From contig JADCGL010000018.1 in assembly GCA_020248985.1 (NCBI GenBank), positions 124,001-188,000 on the forward strand: a stretch of DNA of 64,000 bases, given 5' to 3'. Under the pieces are notes generated by a model, which did not search any database, was not told the DNA's origin, and saw nothing but the letters and a program-made list of their open reading frames with translations. Each line of letters starts with the position of its first letter. The first letter of the stretch is position 1. Positions 55,739 to 62,835 of the stretch are shown here, one piece after another. A program made the translations under genes and the position numbers. Source of the DNA: Telmatospirillum sp. Its GTDB lineage: Bacteria > Pseudomonadota > Alphaproteobacteria > CACIAM-22H2.

Positions 55739-56200
55739 GTGCTTCCGATCCGAATCAGGAACCGCGGTGAATTCAGTTTTGCGACTGTCTTGATCGGCGG
55801 CGCTGCCTGGGGACTTTGGCTGGTCTCCGATCTCCGCTTCGGGACGGCGATGCGGATGGGGCCCGGCTACATGCCGACAATGCTCTGTTGGATCGCGATC
55901 GGAATCGGGGCCGTCCTTGCAATCCGCAGCGTCGCGGTGTCGGCGCCGCCGCCGGCAGCGTGGGCTTGGCGGCCGGTGCTTTCGATTTCGGCGGCGATCG
56001 GCGCTTTCATGCTCGTCGAGAAAATCGGTTTGCTTGTTTGCGTCGGGCTCGTCGTGCTCGTTGCGTCGCTCGGCGACCGGGAGACGCGTTGGTCGCATTC
56101 GGCAATGCTTGCAGCGGGGCTCGCGACCTTTGCGGCCTTGATATTCGTCGTCATGTTGGGGCTGCCGATGCCCTTGCTTCCAACCCTTCTCGGCTACTGA
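55739..56200 (+). CDS. Tripartite transporter small membrane subunit (TctB)
   Basis: 153-residue membrane protein with four hydrophobic segments (FATVLIGGAAWGLWLVSDL, MLCWIAIGIGAVLAIRSVAV, ISAAIGAFMLVEKIGLLVCV and AGLATFAALIFVVMLGLPM). Size and helix pattern fit TctB. The start is GTG 55739, four bases after the receptor stop. Confidence 0.88.
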   Translation: MLPIRIRNRGEFSFATVLIGGAAWGLWLVSDLRFGTAMRMGPGYMPTMLCWIAIGIGAVLAIRSVAVSAPPPAAWAWRPVLSISAAIGAFMLVEKIGLLVCVGLVVLVASLGDRETRWSHSAMLAAGLATFAALIFVVMLGLPMPLLPTLLGY

Positions 56201-56213
56201 AGGACAAGAGGCA

Positions 56214-57722
56214 ATGCTCGACGCCTTCGCTCCGATCTTCGGCGGCCTTTCCGTCGCTCTCGAACCTGCCAACCTCCTCTACTGCTTCATTGGCGCAATG
56301 ATCGGAACCTTGATCGGCGTGCTGCCGGGGATCGGGCCGATCGCAACCGTCGCCATGCTGCTGCCGGTGACGTTCTATTTGTCGCCGGTTTCGGCCCTGA
56401 TCATGCTTGCCGGGATCTACTATGGCGCGCAATACGGCGGATCGACGACGGCCATTCTCGTCAATCTGCCTGGCGAGAACTCGTCGGTCGTCACATGCCT
56501 CGACGGCTACCAGCTGGCGCGGCAGGGCCGCGCGGGGCCTGCTCTTGCTGTCGCAGCGTTGGCTTCTCTTTTTGCCGGCGTTTGCGCAACTTTAGTGATC
56601 GCGCTGTTCGCGCCGCCGCTTGCCGAGATGGCGCTGTTGTTCGGGCCAGCCGAGTATTTTTCGCTGATGGTTCTCGGGCTCGTCGCGGCCATCGTTCTTG
56701 CCCAAGGGTCTCTCGTATCCGCGCTCGGCATGATTGTGCTGGGCTTGATTCTTTCGATGGTCGGCACCGACGTGAATACCGGGGCGTTGCGCATGACGCT
56801 CGGCATTCCCGAGCTCAACGACGGCATCGGCTTCGTCCCCCTTGCGATGGGGTTGTTCGCAATCGGCGACATCATTCGCAATCTCGAAAATCCCGAGGCG
56901 CGGTCGGTGATGACCGGCAAGATCGGCCAGCTGTGGCCGACCCGCGACGATTTCAAGCGCTGCATTCCGGCGGTGATGCGGGGCACATCCCTCGGATCGA
57001 TCCTCGGTCTGCTGCCCGGCGGCGGTGCCATGTTGTCTTCGTTTGCGGCCTACACGCTCGAGAAGCGCATCTCGGACGACCCGTCGCGCTTTGGCCGCGG
57101 CGCCATCGAAGGCGTGGCAGCGCCCGAGTCCGCCAACAATGCCGGTGCGCAGACCTCTTTCATTCCGCTTCTTACCCTCGGCATACCGGCCAATCCCGTA
57201 ATCGCGCTGATGGCGGGTGCGATGATGATCCACGGTATCCAGCCCGGGCCGCAAGTAATGACAAACAATCCCGACCTATTCTGGGGTCTGATCGCCTCGA
57301 TGTTGGTCGGCAACGCCATGCTGGTCGTGATCAATCTGCCGCTGATCGGCCTCTGGGTGAGCCTTTTGAAGGTCCCGTATCGGCTCTTCTATCCGGCCAT
57401 CTTGGTTTTCTGCTGCATCGGCGTCTACACGCTCAACAACTCGATCTTCGAGGTTGGCCTTCTCATTCTTTTTGGCGTGGTCGGCTACGCTTTCCTGAAA
57501 TGGGGCTGCGAACCAGCCCCCTTGCTACTTGCCTTCGTCTTGGGGCCTCTCATGGAGGAGAATCTGCGCCGCGCGATGCTTCTGTCGCGTGGCGATCCAA
57601 GCACTTTCATCACCCGCCCGATCAGTCTTGGGCTTCTGCTTGCCGCATTTGGCCTGCTGCTGCTGATCGTGCTGCCGGCCTTCAAACGCACGCGGGCGCA
57701 GGCCTTCCAGGAGCAGCCGTGA
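56214..57722 (+). CDS. Tripartite transporter large membrane subunit (TctA)
   Basis: 502-residue permease with about eleven helices. Family motifs include GTLIGVLPGIGPIATVAMLL, YYGAQYGGSTTAILVNLPGE and SLGSILGLLPGGGAMLSSFA, with AAPESANNAGAQTSFIPLL after. It is the sodium-coupled carrier that works with TctB and the Bug receptor. It begins 13 bases after tctB and its stop overlaps the next start. Confidence 0.95.
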   Translation: MLDAFAPIFGGLSVALEPANLLYCFIGAMIGTLIGVLPGIGPIATVAMLLPVTFYLSPVSALIMLAGIYYGAQYGGSTTAILVNLPGENSSVVTCLDGYQLARQGRAGPALAVAALASLFAGVCATLVIALFAPPLAEMALLFGPAEYFSLMVLGLVAAIVLAQGSLVSALGMIVLGLILSMVGTDVNTGALRMTLGIPELNDGIGFVPLAMGLFAIGDIIRNLENPEARSVMTGKIGQLWPTRDDFKRCIPAVMRGTSLGSILGLLPGGGAMLSSFAAYTLEKRISDDPSRFGRGAIEGVAAPESANNAGAQTSFIPLLTLGIPANPVIALMAGAMMIHGIQPGPQVMTNNPDLFWGLIASMLVGNAMLVVINLPLIGLWVSLLKVPYRLFYPAILVFCCIGVYTLNNSIFEVGLLILFGVVGYAFLKWGCEPAPLLLAFVLGPLMEENLRRAMLLSRGDPSTFITRPISLGLLLAAFGLLLLIVLPAFKRTRAQAFQEQP

Positions 57723-58648
57723 GTGCCATGACACCTTTTCTGACGAACGAAGACATTCGCGCGCTCGAACTGTCCCATGGCGAGATCGTTGCGGCGCTCG
57801 AAGCCGCCTATGCCGAGCGTGCGCGCGGCGGCGTTTCGTTGATCACGAAAATCGGCTTTCAGGAGAGTTCCGGCGCCTTCTGCCATGCGATGCCGGTCAA
57901 GGCGCTCGGCCTCGCTGTCTTAAAGTGGGTCGTGTCCGGCACACCGGGGTCCGGCGCCAAATACATCAATGCGACTCTTGTCGCCTCGGATGCGGCAAGC
58001 GGGGCCACACTTGCTGTCATGGAAGCCGAATGGCTGACGGCGTTGCGCACGGGCGGCGTGACCGTCGCGGCCCTCAAACGGCTGCCGCCGATTGCTCGGC
58101 CGGTTGCGCTGTTCGTCGGCTGCGGTTTGCAAGCGCGTATTCATGCGGAGATGCTGCGTCCGTTCGGCATCGAAAAAATATTCGCCGTCAGTCGACGACG
58201 GGAGACGGCGGAGACGTTTGCGCACGATATGCGGGCAGTCGGGCTTCAGGCTGTGGCCATCGACAGGTACGAAGATGCGATTTCCCAGGCCGATATCGTC
58301 GTAAGTGCAGTTCCGCTGAGTGCCGGAATCGTGCCTTTCCTCGATGCGTCGAGACTGAAGCCGGGAGCGTTTGTTGCTTCGATCGATCTCGGAAAACCTT
58401 GGTTCAACGTCGAGACGTTTCAATACGCGATTACGGACGATTCGCCGCACGCGGTTGGCTTGAAGCAAAACGGCCATCTCGCCTTTAAAGGCGGTTTCGA
58501 CACGGATCTTGCATGCCTCGTTTCTGGCATGGGGCCGAAAATGGAGACCGCCGACCGCATATACATGGTTGCACCCGGCAATGCGCTCAGCGACGCGGCA
58601 ATGGTTCGCTTGATCCTCGACAAGCGCTCGAATGGAGCGTCGAGGTGA
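57719..58648 (+). CDS. Ornithine cyclodeaminase/mu-crystallin family protein 1
   Basis: 309-residue OCD-family NAD(P)-dependent enzyme. KWVVSGTPGSGAKYINATLV and MEAEWLTALRTGGVTVAALKRL are the substrate-side motifs and VALFVGCGLQARIHAEML is the Rossmann loop. The family includes ornithine cyclodeaminase, alanine dehydrogenase and ketimine (piperideine/pyrroline-2-carboxylate) reductases. GTG 57719 overlaps the tctA stop and is near AGGAG; ATG 57728 is the alternative. Probably a cyclic-imine reductase or an amino-acid cyclodeaminase; the substrate is undecided. Confidence 0.87.
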   Translation: MSAMTPFLTNEDIRALELSHGEIVAALEAAYAERARGGVSLITKIGFQESSGAFCHAMPVKALGLAVLKWVVSGTPGSGAKYINATLVASDAASGATLAVMEAEWLTALRTGGVTVAALKRLPPIARPVALFVGCGLQARIHAEMLRPFGIEKIFAVSRRRETAETFAHDMRAVGLQAVAIDRYEDAISQADIVVSAVPLSAGIVPFLDASRLKPGAFVASIDLGKPWFNVETFQYAITDDSPHAVGLKQNGHLAFKGGFDTDLACLVSGMGPKMETADRIYMVAPGNALSDAAMVRLILDKRSNGASR

Positions 58649-60408
58649 GGGCCATCGAACGCGCGAGCGATCTCTTCGTTTCGGGCAAGCCGCGTCCGGC
58701 GGCTGAACTCGTCGCGCAGGGCAGGCGGATTGCGGAGTATTGCCGCGTCGGTCGCAATCGATTCCTCGACGCGACGGGCGCGAAGAGCGAAGTTGTGGTC
58801 AAACGGCGTGCGATGGCCGAGCGGCGAATCACGCAGCATGCGCATATCGGCTTTCGCAGCTTGGACCGCACGATCGATGCGATGGGCGAAATTCATGCGC
58901 GAGCGGCAGAGAACGGCGTCTGCGTCAGCCGTTTTGGGATAACCCTCGATTGGTCCATGGGCTATCCGGAAGCGAGCCGATCCGGCCGCTCGCGCGGAAC
59001 CGGCATCGTTCTCGACGGTCCGGGCGACTTTCGGCGCCTTGCGGATGCAGCACCGGCGGCGATGCATTGCGGAGACTTCATGCTCGGGCTTCCCGCGGCC
59101 CTCGAAAACACGCAGGCTGCGCTTGTGGCCGGCGTTACGACGCTTGGGAATCTCGGCCAGTATTTCACCTTTCGGCTGCTTGGCTGGGACGACGACGTTG
59201 CGACGACGGAGGCCACAGTCGCTGCGATCGCGCTGATAGCCGCGCAAGACGTCGAAGTGCTGGTGCATTCAAATCTCGACGACGGCTTCGCGGCCATTTT
59301 CCTCGACATGAGCTCGAGCATTGGCATGGTCTTGCTCGAAAAATACATCGTCGAAGATCTGCTCGGCGCACGCGTGGCGCATTGCTACGGCCATCATTTC
59401 TCCGATCCGGCGACGCGCCATGCGTTTCATGCCGCGCTCGTTCGGGTGTCGGACACGCCGGGATCGATGATCTACGGCAACACAGTCAGCTATCGATCTT
59501 TGCCAGCCGGAAACTACGCCGATTGCGCATCCTATTTGCTGACCGACATTCTGAGTTTGAGCCGCTTCCCCTCGGGGCACGCAATAAACCCGGTGCCGGT
59601 TACCGAGAACCTCCGAATTCCGGCAGTCGAAGAAATTCTGGAGGCTCAGATTTTTGCCGGACGGCTTGTGCAATGCGCACGTCGATTCGAAAACCTCTTC
59701 GATTGGCGCGCGGCGGACGCGACGGCTGATGCGCTTGTCGCAGGCGGCAAGGTTTTTGCCCGAAACACGCTCGATGGCCTTGCCGCACTCGGGGTCGATA
59801 CGCGCGATGCTGGCGCACTGATGCTCGCGTTGCGCCAGATCGGGCCGCGGCGGCTCGAAGCCATGTTCGGTGCCGGCGCACTGAACGGTGCGGAGCGGCG
59901 GCCGCTTGTACCGGCCTGTTGGGCGGGTGAACTGGACGAGGTTGCGGATGCTTGGTGCCAATCTCGCCAGGACGTGTCCGAGAAGGTTCGAGACTTGTCC
60001 GTATGCATTGGGACAACCGACGTGCACGAGCATGGAAAGTATCTCGTGACGCGGGCATTTTCGTCACTTGGGGTGCGGTTCGTCGACGCGGGCGTCGCCG
60101 TTGATCCCGCCGTCCTGGTTTCGTGCGCGCGAGAGAGCGGGGCAGATGCGATCGCGATCAGCACGTACAACGGCGTGGCGGTTCGCTATGTCCGCGACGT
60201 TATGGCCGAGCTTGCGCGCGGCGGTTCCAAGATTCCTGTTCTGATCGGCGGTCGGCTCAACGAGATCCGCGATGGGTCGAACAGCGACTTGCCGTCCGAT
60301 GCGACGGCGGATCTGGCGGCCCTTGGCGCCTTGCCTTGTCCCGACCTCGATGCGGCGTTTGCCGTGATGGCGGGGATCGCGCAAGGCCGAAATGGGGGGA
60401 CGAAATGA
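58645..60408 (+). CDS. Fused coenzyme-B12-dependent mutase (glutamate-mutase-like barrel plus B12 domain)
   Basis: 587 residues from GTG 58645, which overlaps the OCD stop (GTGA). Residues 1-400 or so form a barrel that resembles the large subunit of glutamate mutase-type isomerases (for example ITLDWSMGYPEASRSGRSRG, VTTLGNLGQYFTFRLLGWDD, SMIYGNTVSYRSLPAGNYAD). The C-terminal part is a B12-binding domain: TTDVHEHGKYL with the DxHxxG lower-ligand motif (Asp459, His461, Gly464), AIAISTYNGVAV and IPVLIGGRLNE. Carbon-skeleton or aminomutases are usually two subunits; here both are one chain. Neither a reactivase nor a partner subunit is present. The substrate is unknown. Confidence 0.75.
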   Translation: MRAIERASDLFVSGKPRPAAELVAQGRRIAEYCRVGRNRFLDATGAKSEVVVKRRAMAERRITQHAHIGFRSLDRTIDAMGEIHARAAENGVCVSRFGITLDWSMGYPEASRSGRSRGTGIVLDGPGDFRRLADAAPAAMHCGDFMLGLPAALENTQAALVAGVTTLGNLGQYFTFRLLGWDDDVATTEATVAAIALIAAQDVEVLVHSNLDDGFAAIFLDMSSSIGMVLLEKYIVEDLLGARVAHCYGHHFSDPATRHAFHAALVRVSDTPGSMIYGNTVSYRSLPAGNYADCASYLLTDILSLSRFPSGHAINPVPVTENLRIPAVEEILEAQIFAGRLVQCARRFENLFDWRAADATADALVAGGKVFARNTLDGLAALGVDTRDAGALMLALRQIGPRRLEAMFGAGALNGAERRPLVPACWAGELDEVADAWCQSRQDVSEKVRDLSVCIGTTDVHEHGKYLVTRAFSSLGVRFVDAGVAVDPAVLVSCARESGADAIAISTYNGVAVRYVRDVMAELARGGSKIPVLIGGRLNEIRDGSNSDLPSDATADLAALGALPCPDLDAAFAVMAGIAQGRNGGTK

Positions 60409-61379
60409 TCGGCGACCACCGTGTATCCTATATCTCTCGTGCGCGGATGGAGAGCAGCGGACTCAACGGCGCCGATTTTCTGCCGGCCATCGACGAAGTG
60501 TTTCGGCTTCATGCCGCCGGCGAGTGTCTGATGCCGGATCCAATTTTCATGCCGCGCGAGTCCGGGCGTTTCTGCAATGCGCTTTTCAGTTGGGTCCCCA
60601 AATGGGGATATGCAAGCGGGAAGCTGCAGATGGGCGACCCAAGCAATCTCGATCGCGGCAGGCCCCAGGTTCAAGGCCTGTTGACGCTGTTCGACGATGC
60701 CTCGAGCTTGCCTATTGCCGTCATGGAGGCCGGTTGGATCACCGCGTTGCGTTCGGCGGCCGTATCCGGCATTGCGGCACAGCGTTTTGCGCATTCGGGG
60801 AGCAAGGTTCTCGGTCTGGTCGGAGCCGGGCTTCAAGCGCGGCTCCATTGGGAGATGCTGCCGCAGCTCGTTCCCTCGCTCGAAAGATGCGTTGCGTACG
60901 ATGTTTTTCCCGAGCGTGCCGAGGCGTTCGCGGCGCACGCGCGCGCGCGCGGTGGGCTGCCGGTTGAGGTTGCTGAGACTGCCGAAGCGGCTGTCCGCCG
61001 AGCCGACATTCTGGTCACCGCGACGGTCATTCTGCCAAAGCCGCGGCCTTTCATTGCCGAGGCGTGGCTCAAGCGCGATTGTCTCGTTTTTGCGCTAGAC
61101 CGGGATTGCTGCTTCGAGGAGTCGGCTGTCCAATCCTTTGCGCTTGTCGTTTCGGACGACCGGACTTATTTCGACCACGCGAAGACCGAAGAAGGCGCGT
61201 TTGCGTCCGTGTCGCATCTCGATCTTGATGTCTCGGAGATGCTGACCGATGGCGCAAATCGACCGTCGGTCGCTGGACGCATAGCTATGTTCGCAATCGG
61301 CGTGCCGATTGCGGATCTGGCAGGCGCCGTCACTGTGTGGCGAAAGTTCGGTTCCGATGGCGAAGGATTCAGCTTTTGA
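60405..61379 (+). CDS. Ornithine cyclodeaminase/mu-crystallin family protein 2
   Basis: 324-residue second OCD-family enzyme, well diverged from the first. Motifs are FSWVPKWGYASGKLQMGDPS, MEAGWITALRSAAVSGIAAQ and VLGLVGAGLQARLHWEMLPQ (NAD(P) loop). ATG 60405 overlaps the mutase stop (ATGA), so it is translationally coupled. Two OCD paralogues bracketing a B12 mutase suggest sequential steps on amino-acid or cyclic-imine intermediates. Confidence 0.87.
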   Translation: MIGDHRVSYISRARMESSGLNGADFLPAIDEVFRLHAAGECLMPDPIFMPRESGRFCNALFSWVPKWGYASGKLQMGDPSNLDRGRPQVQGLLTLFDDASSLPIAVMEAGWITALRSAAVSGIAAQRFAHSGSKVLGLVGAGLQARLHWEMLPQLVPSLERCVAYDVFPERAEAFAAHARARGGLPVEVAETAEAAVRRADILVTATVILPKPRPFIAEAWLKRDCLVFALDRDCCFEESAVQSFALVVSDDRTYFDHAKTEEGAFASVSHLDLDVSEMLTDGANRPSVAGRIAMFAIGVPIADLAGAVTVWRKFGSDGEGFSF

Positions 61380-61395
61380 ATGCAGGGGGAGTGTT

Positions 61396-61611
61396 ATGCC
61401 GGTGATTCATGTCGAGCTCATCGCAGGCCGCACGCAGTCGCAGAAAACCCAAATCGCCGAGCGTCTGACTTCGGCGATTGTCGAGATTTGCGGAACCGCG
61501 GCGGCAGACGTGCATGTCGTTTTTTCGGACGTCTCGAAGTTCGATTGGTTTGTCGCCGGCACGGCGGTCGGCGGCCCTGACTCGAGGACGGACGGGTCGG
61601 ATTGTTCCTAG
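61396..61611 (+). CDS. 4-oxalocrotonate tautomerase-like protein
   Basis: 71-residue tautomerase-superfamily protein starting MPVIHVELIAGRTQSQKTQI, with the catalytic Pro1 exposed after Met removal, and DVHVVFSDVSKFDWFVAG. Start behind GGGGGAG. Enol-keto tautomerisation would suit an imine/enamine or oxo-acid intermediate. The C-terminal 15 residues (GGPDSRTDGSDCS region) are atypical and lie next to the large repeat, so the end may have been altered by the junction. Confidence 0.83.
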   Translation: MPVIHVELIAGRTQSQKTQIAERLTSAIVEICGTAAADVHVVFSDVSKFDWFVAGTAVGGPDSRTDGSDCS

Positions 61612-61627
61612 GGCTTGAATGCTCTTG

Positions 61628-61803
61628 GTTTCCATTTTTCTTCCTTAAATGCTGAAAAATTTGGAAACTTACATTGAAAACATTGGAGTTCTATAAATCT
61701 AGGGGACTGGGGGCGCGAGGCATCGCCTCGCGGGGTTCGAATCCCGCCGCTCCGACCACTAAGCGAGCCCGCCGCCGGGAAACCGGTCGGCGGGTTTTTG
61801 TTT
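61628..61803 (+). repeat. Large tRNA-3'-end-like repeat, copy 3
   Basis: Third copy, closest in sequence to copy 1 across the right half. GTTTCCA at 61628, TTGGAAACTTACATTGAAAA, then the GGGGACTGGGG block 74 bases from the start. The tRNA-like part (61730-61758) ends CGCTCCGACCA with the CCA kept. A terminator follows. It ends the B12-mutase cassette and precedes a new GntR-hydrolase unit. The remaining DNA to 61958 shows no gene. Confidence 0.85.
61766..61799 (+). terminator. Rho-independent terminator in repeat copy 3
   Basis: Arms AGCCCGCCG and CGGCGGGTT followed by TTTTT, as in copies 1 and 2. Confidence 0.8.
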
Positions 61804-61958
61804 ACGGGCGGCGGATGGACCATGGCCCCAATGGTCGGCAGTTCGAATCTTCTCCGGCACGCCAGCGACGACGAAGTTGGGCACTATTCGAGACGTAAAA
61901 GTTTAACGGTATGTCTCAAGCGCGTCGTCGCGTGCTCGCCGCACGTCGGCCTCAAATT

Positions 61959-62678
61959 CTATCCGGCGATTCGCTCTCTGAGATTCTGGAAATGACGGAT
62001 CATCGCGAGCCGGGCGCGCTCGGGATCGCGGTCCCGGATCGCGTCGTAAACAGGCTGATGTTCGCCTTGCAACGTTGCCCAATCCTCGACGCCGACGATA
62101 TCCTTGAAGCCGACGCGCCCCGACTCCGTAAGAAGTCGCTCGAGCATCTCCTCGAGTAGCGGGTTGCCGGCGGCGCGCGCGATCGAGCGGTGGAAATCGC
62201 CGTTGAGATCGAGGTCGCGCAGACGTTCCGGCGTTTCCGACGCGACGACGCGCAGCGGGCGGCCGATCGCGTCGATTTCGGCCGGCGTGGCGCGCTGGGC
62301 GGCAAGTTCGGCGAGCTTGCACTCGAGCGCTTCGCGCGCTTCCCAGAGGCGCAACAGCGCGTCGCGGTTTGCCTCGAGGCGCGACCAGCGCATGTCCGTC
62401 GGCTCGACCACGCGCGTCGAGCGCAGATAGCGGCCGCCGCCGGGCCGGCTCTCGACCGCACCGCGCATCTCGAGCACGCGGAACGCTTCGCGCAATACCG
62501 GTCGGGATACTTGCCATTGGCGCGCGAGATCGCGTTCGCTCGGAAAGCGGTCGTTCAGTTTCAATCGCCCCTCGTTCACCAACCGGGCGATCTGATTGAT
62601 GATCTCTTCCGACAGCCGCACGCTGCGGACGGGCCGGAAGCGCGCCGGCGATTGTGCGGAGTTTGGCTCGTCGAGCAT
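61959..62678 (-). CDS. GntR-family regulator (FadR/FCD type)
   Basis: 239-residue repressor with a winged helix (PSERDLARQWQVSRPVLREA, then FRVLEMRGAVESRPGGG) and an FCD domain (LWEAREALECKLAELAAQRA, DFHRSIARAAGNPLLEEML). PGGGRYLR after the HTH is the usual FadR-type wing. It is divergent from the alpha/beta hydrolase, and a palindromic operator lies in the 157-base gap. Confidence 0.92.
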   Translation of the reverse strand: MLDEPNSAQSPARFRPVRSVRLSEEIINQIARLVNEGRLKLNDRFPSERDLARQWQVSRPVLREAFRVLEMRGAVESRPGGGRYLRSTRVVEPTDMRWSRLEANRDALLRLWEAREALECKLAELAAQRATPAEIDAIGRPLRVVASETPERLRDLDLNGDFHRSIARAAGNPLLEEMLERLLTESGRVGFKDIVGVEDWATLQGEHQPVYDAIRDRDPERARLAMIRHFQNLRERIAG

Positions 62679-62746
62679 CGCCAGACCATTCTTTCAAACT
62701 GTTTCATCGACAAAGTGCTTGAGAAACAAGGGATTTGTCAACTAAC

Positions 62747-62767
62747 TAAACTGGGTTGCCCAGTTTA
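62747..62767. promoter_or_regulatory. Palindromic GntR operator candidate
   Basis: TAAACTGGG - TTG - CCCAGTTTA, perfect 9-base arms, between the GntR gene (starts 62678) and the hydrolase (starts 62836). The symmetry, size and place are typical of FadR-type operators; autoregulation and control of the hydrolase are likely. Confidence 0.75.
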
Positions 62768-62835
62768 CCGTCGTTTGCTAGGGTCATGGCGAGTTGGCAC
62801 AAGCCGTAACAAACGGCGAAGAACGCAGAGTGGGT

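Noticed and set aside
61628-61803. Repeat copies as the tmRNA acceptor piece
   Set aside because: The acceptor strand gives a G72/C70 proline-type end rather than the U70 needed for alanine charging, and a terminator follows directly instead of a coding half. Kept only as a remote alternative.
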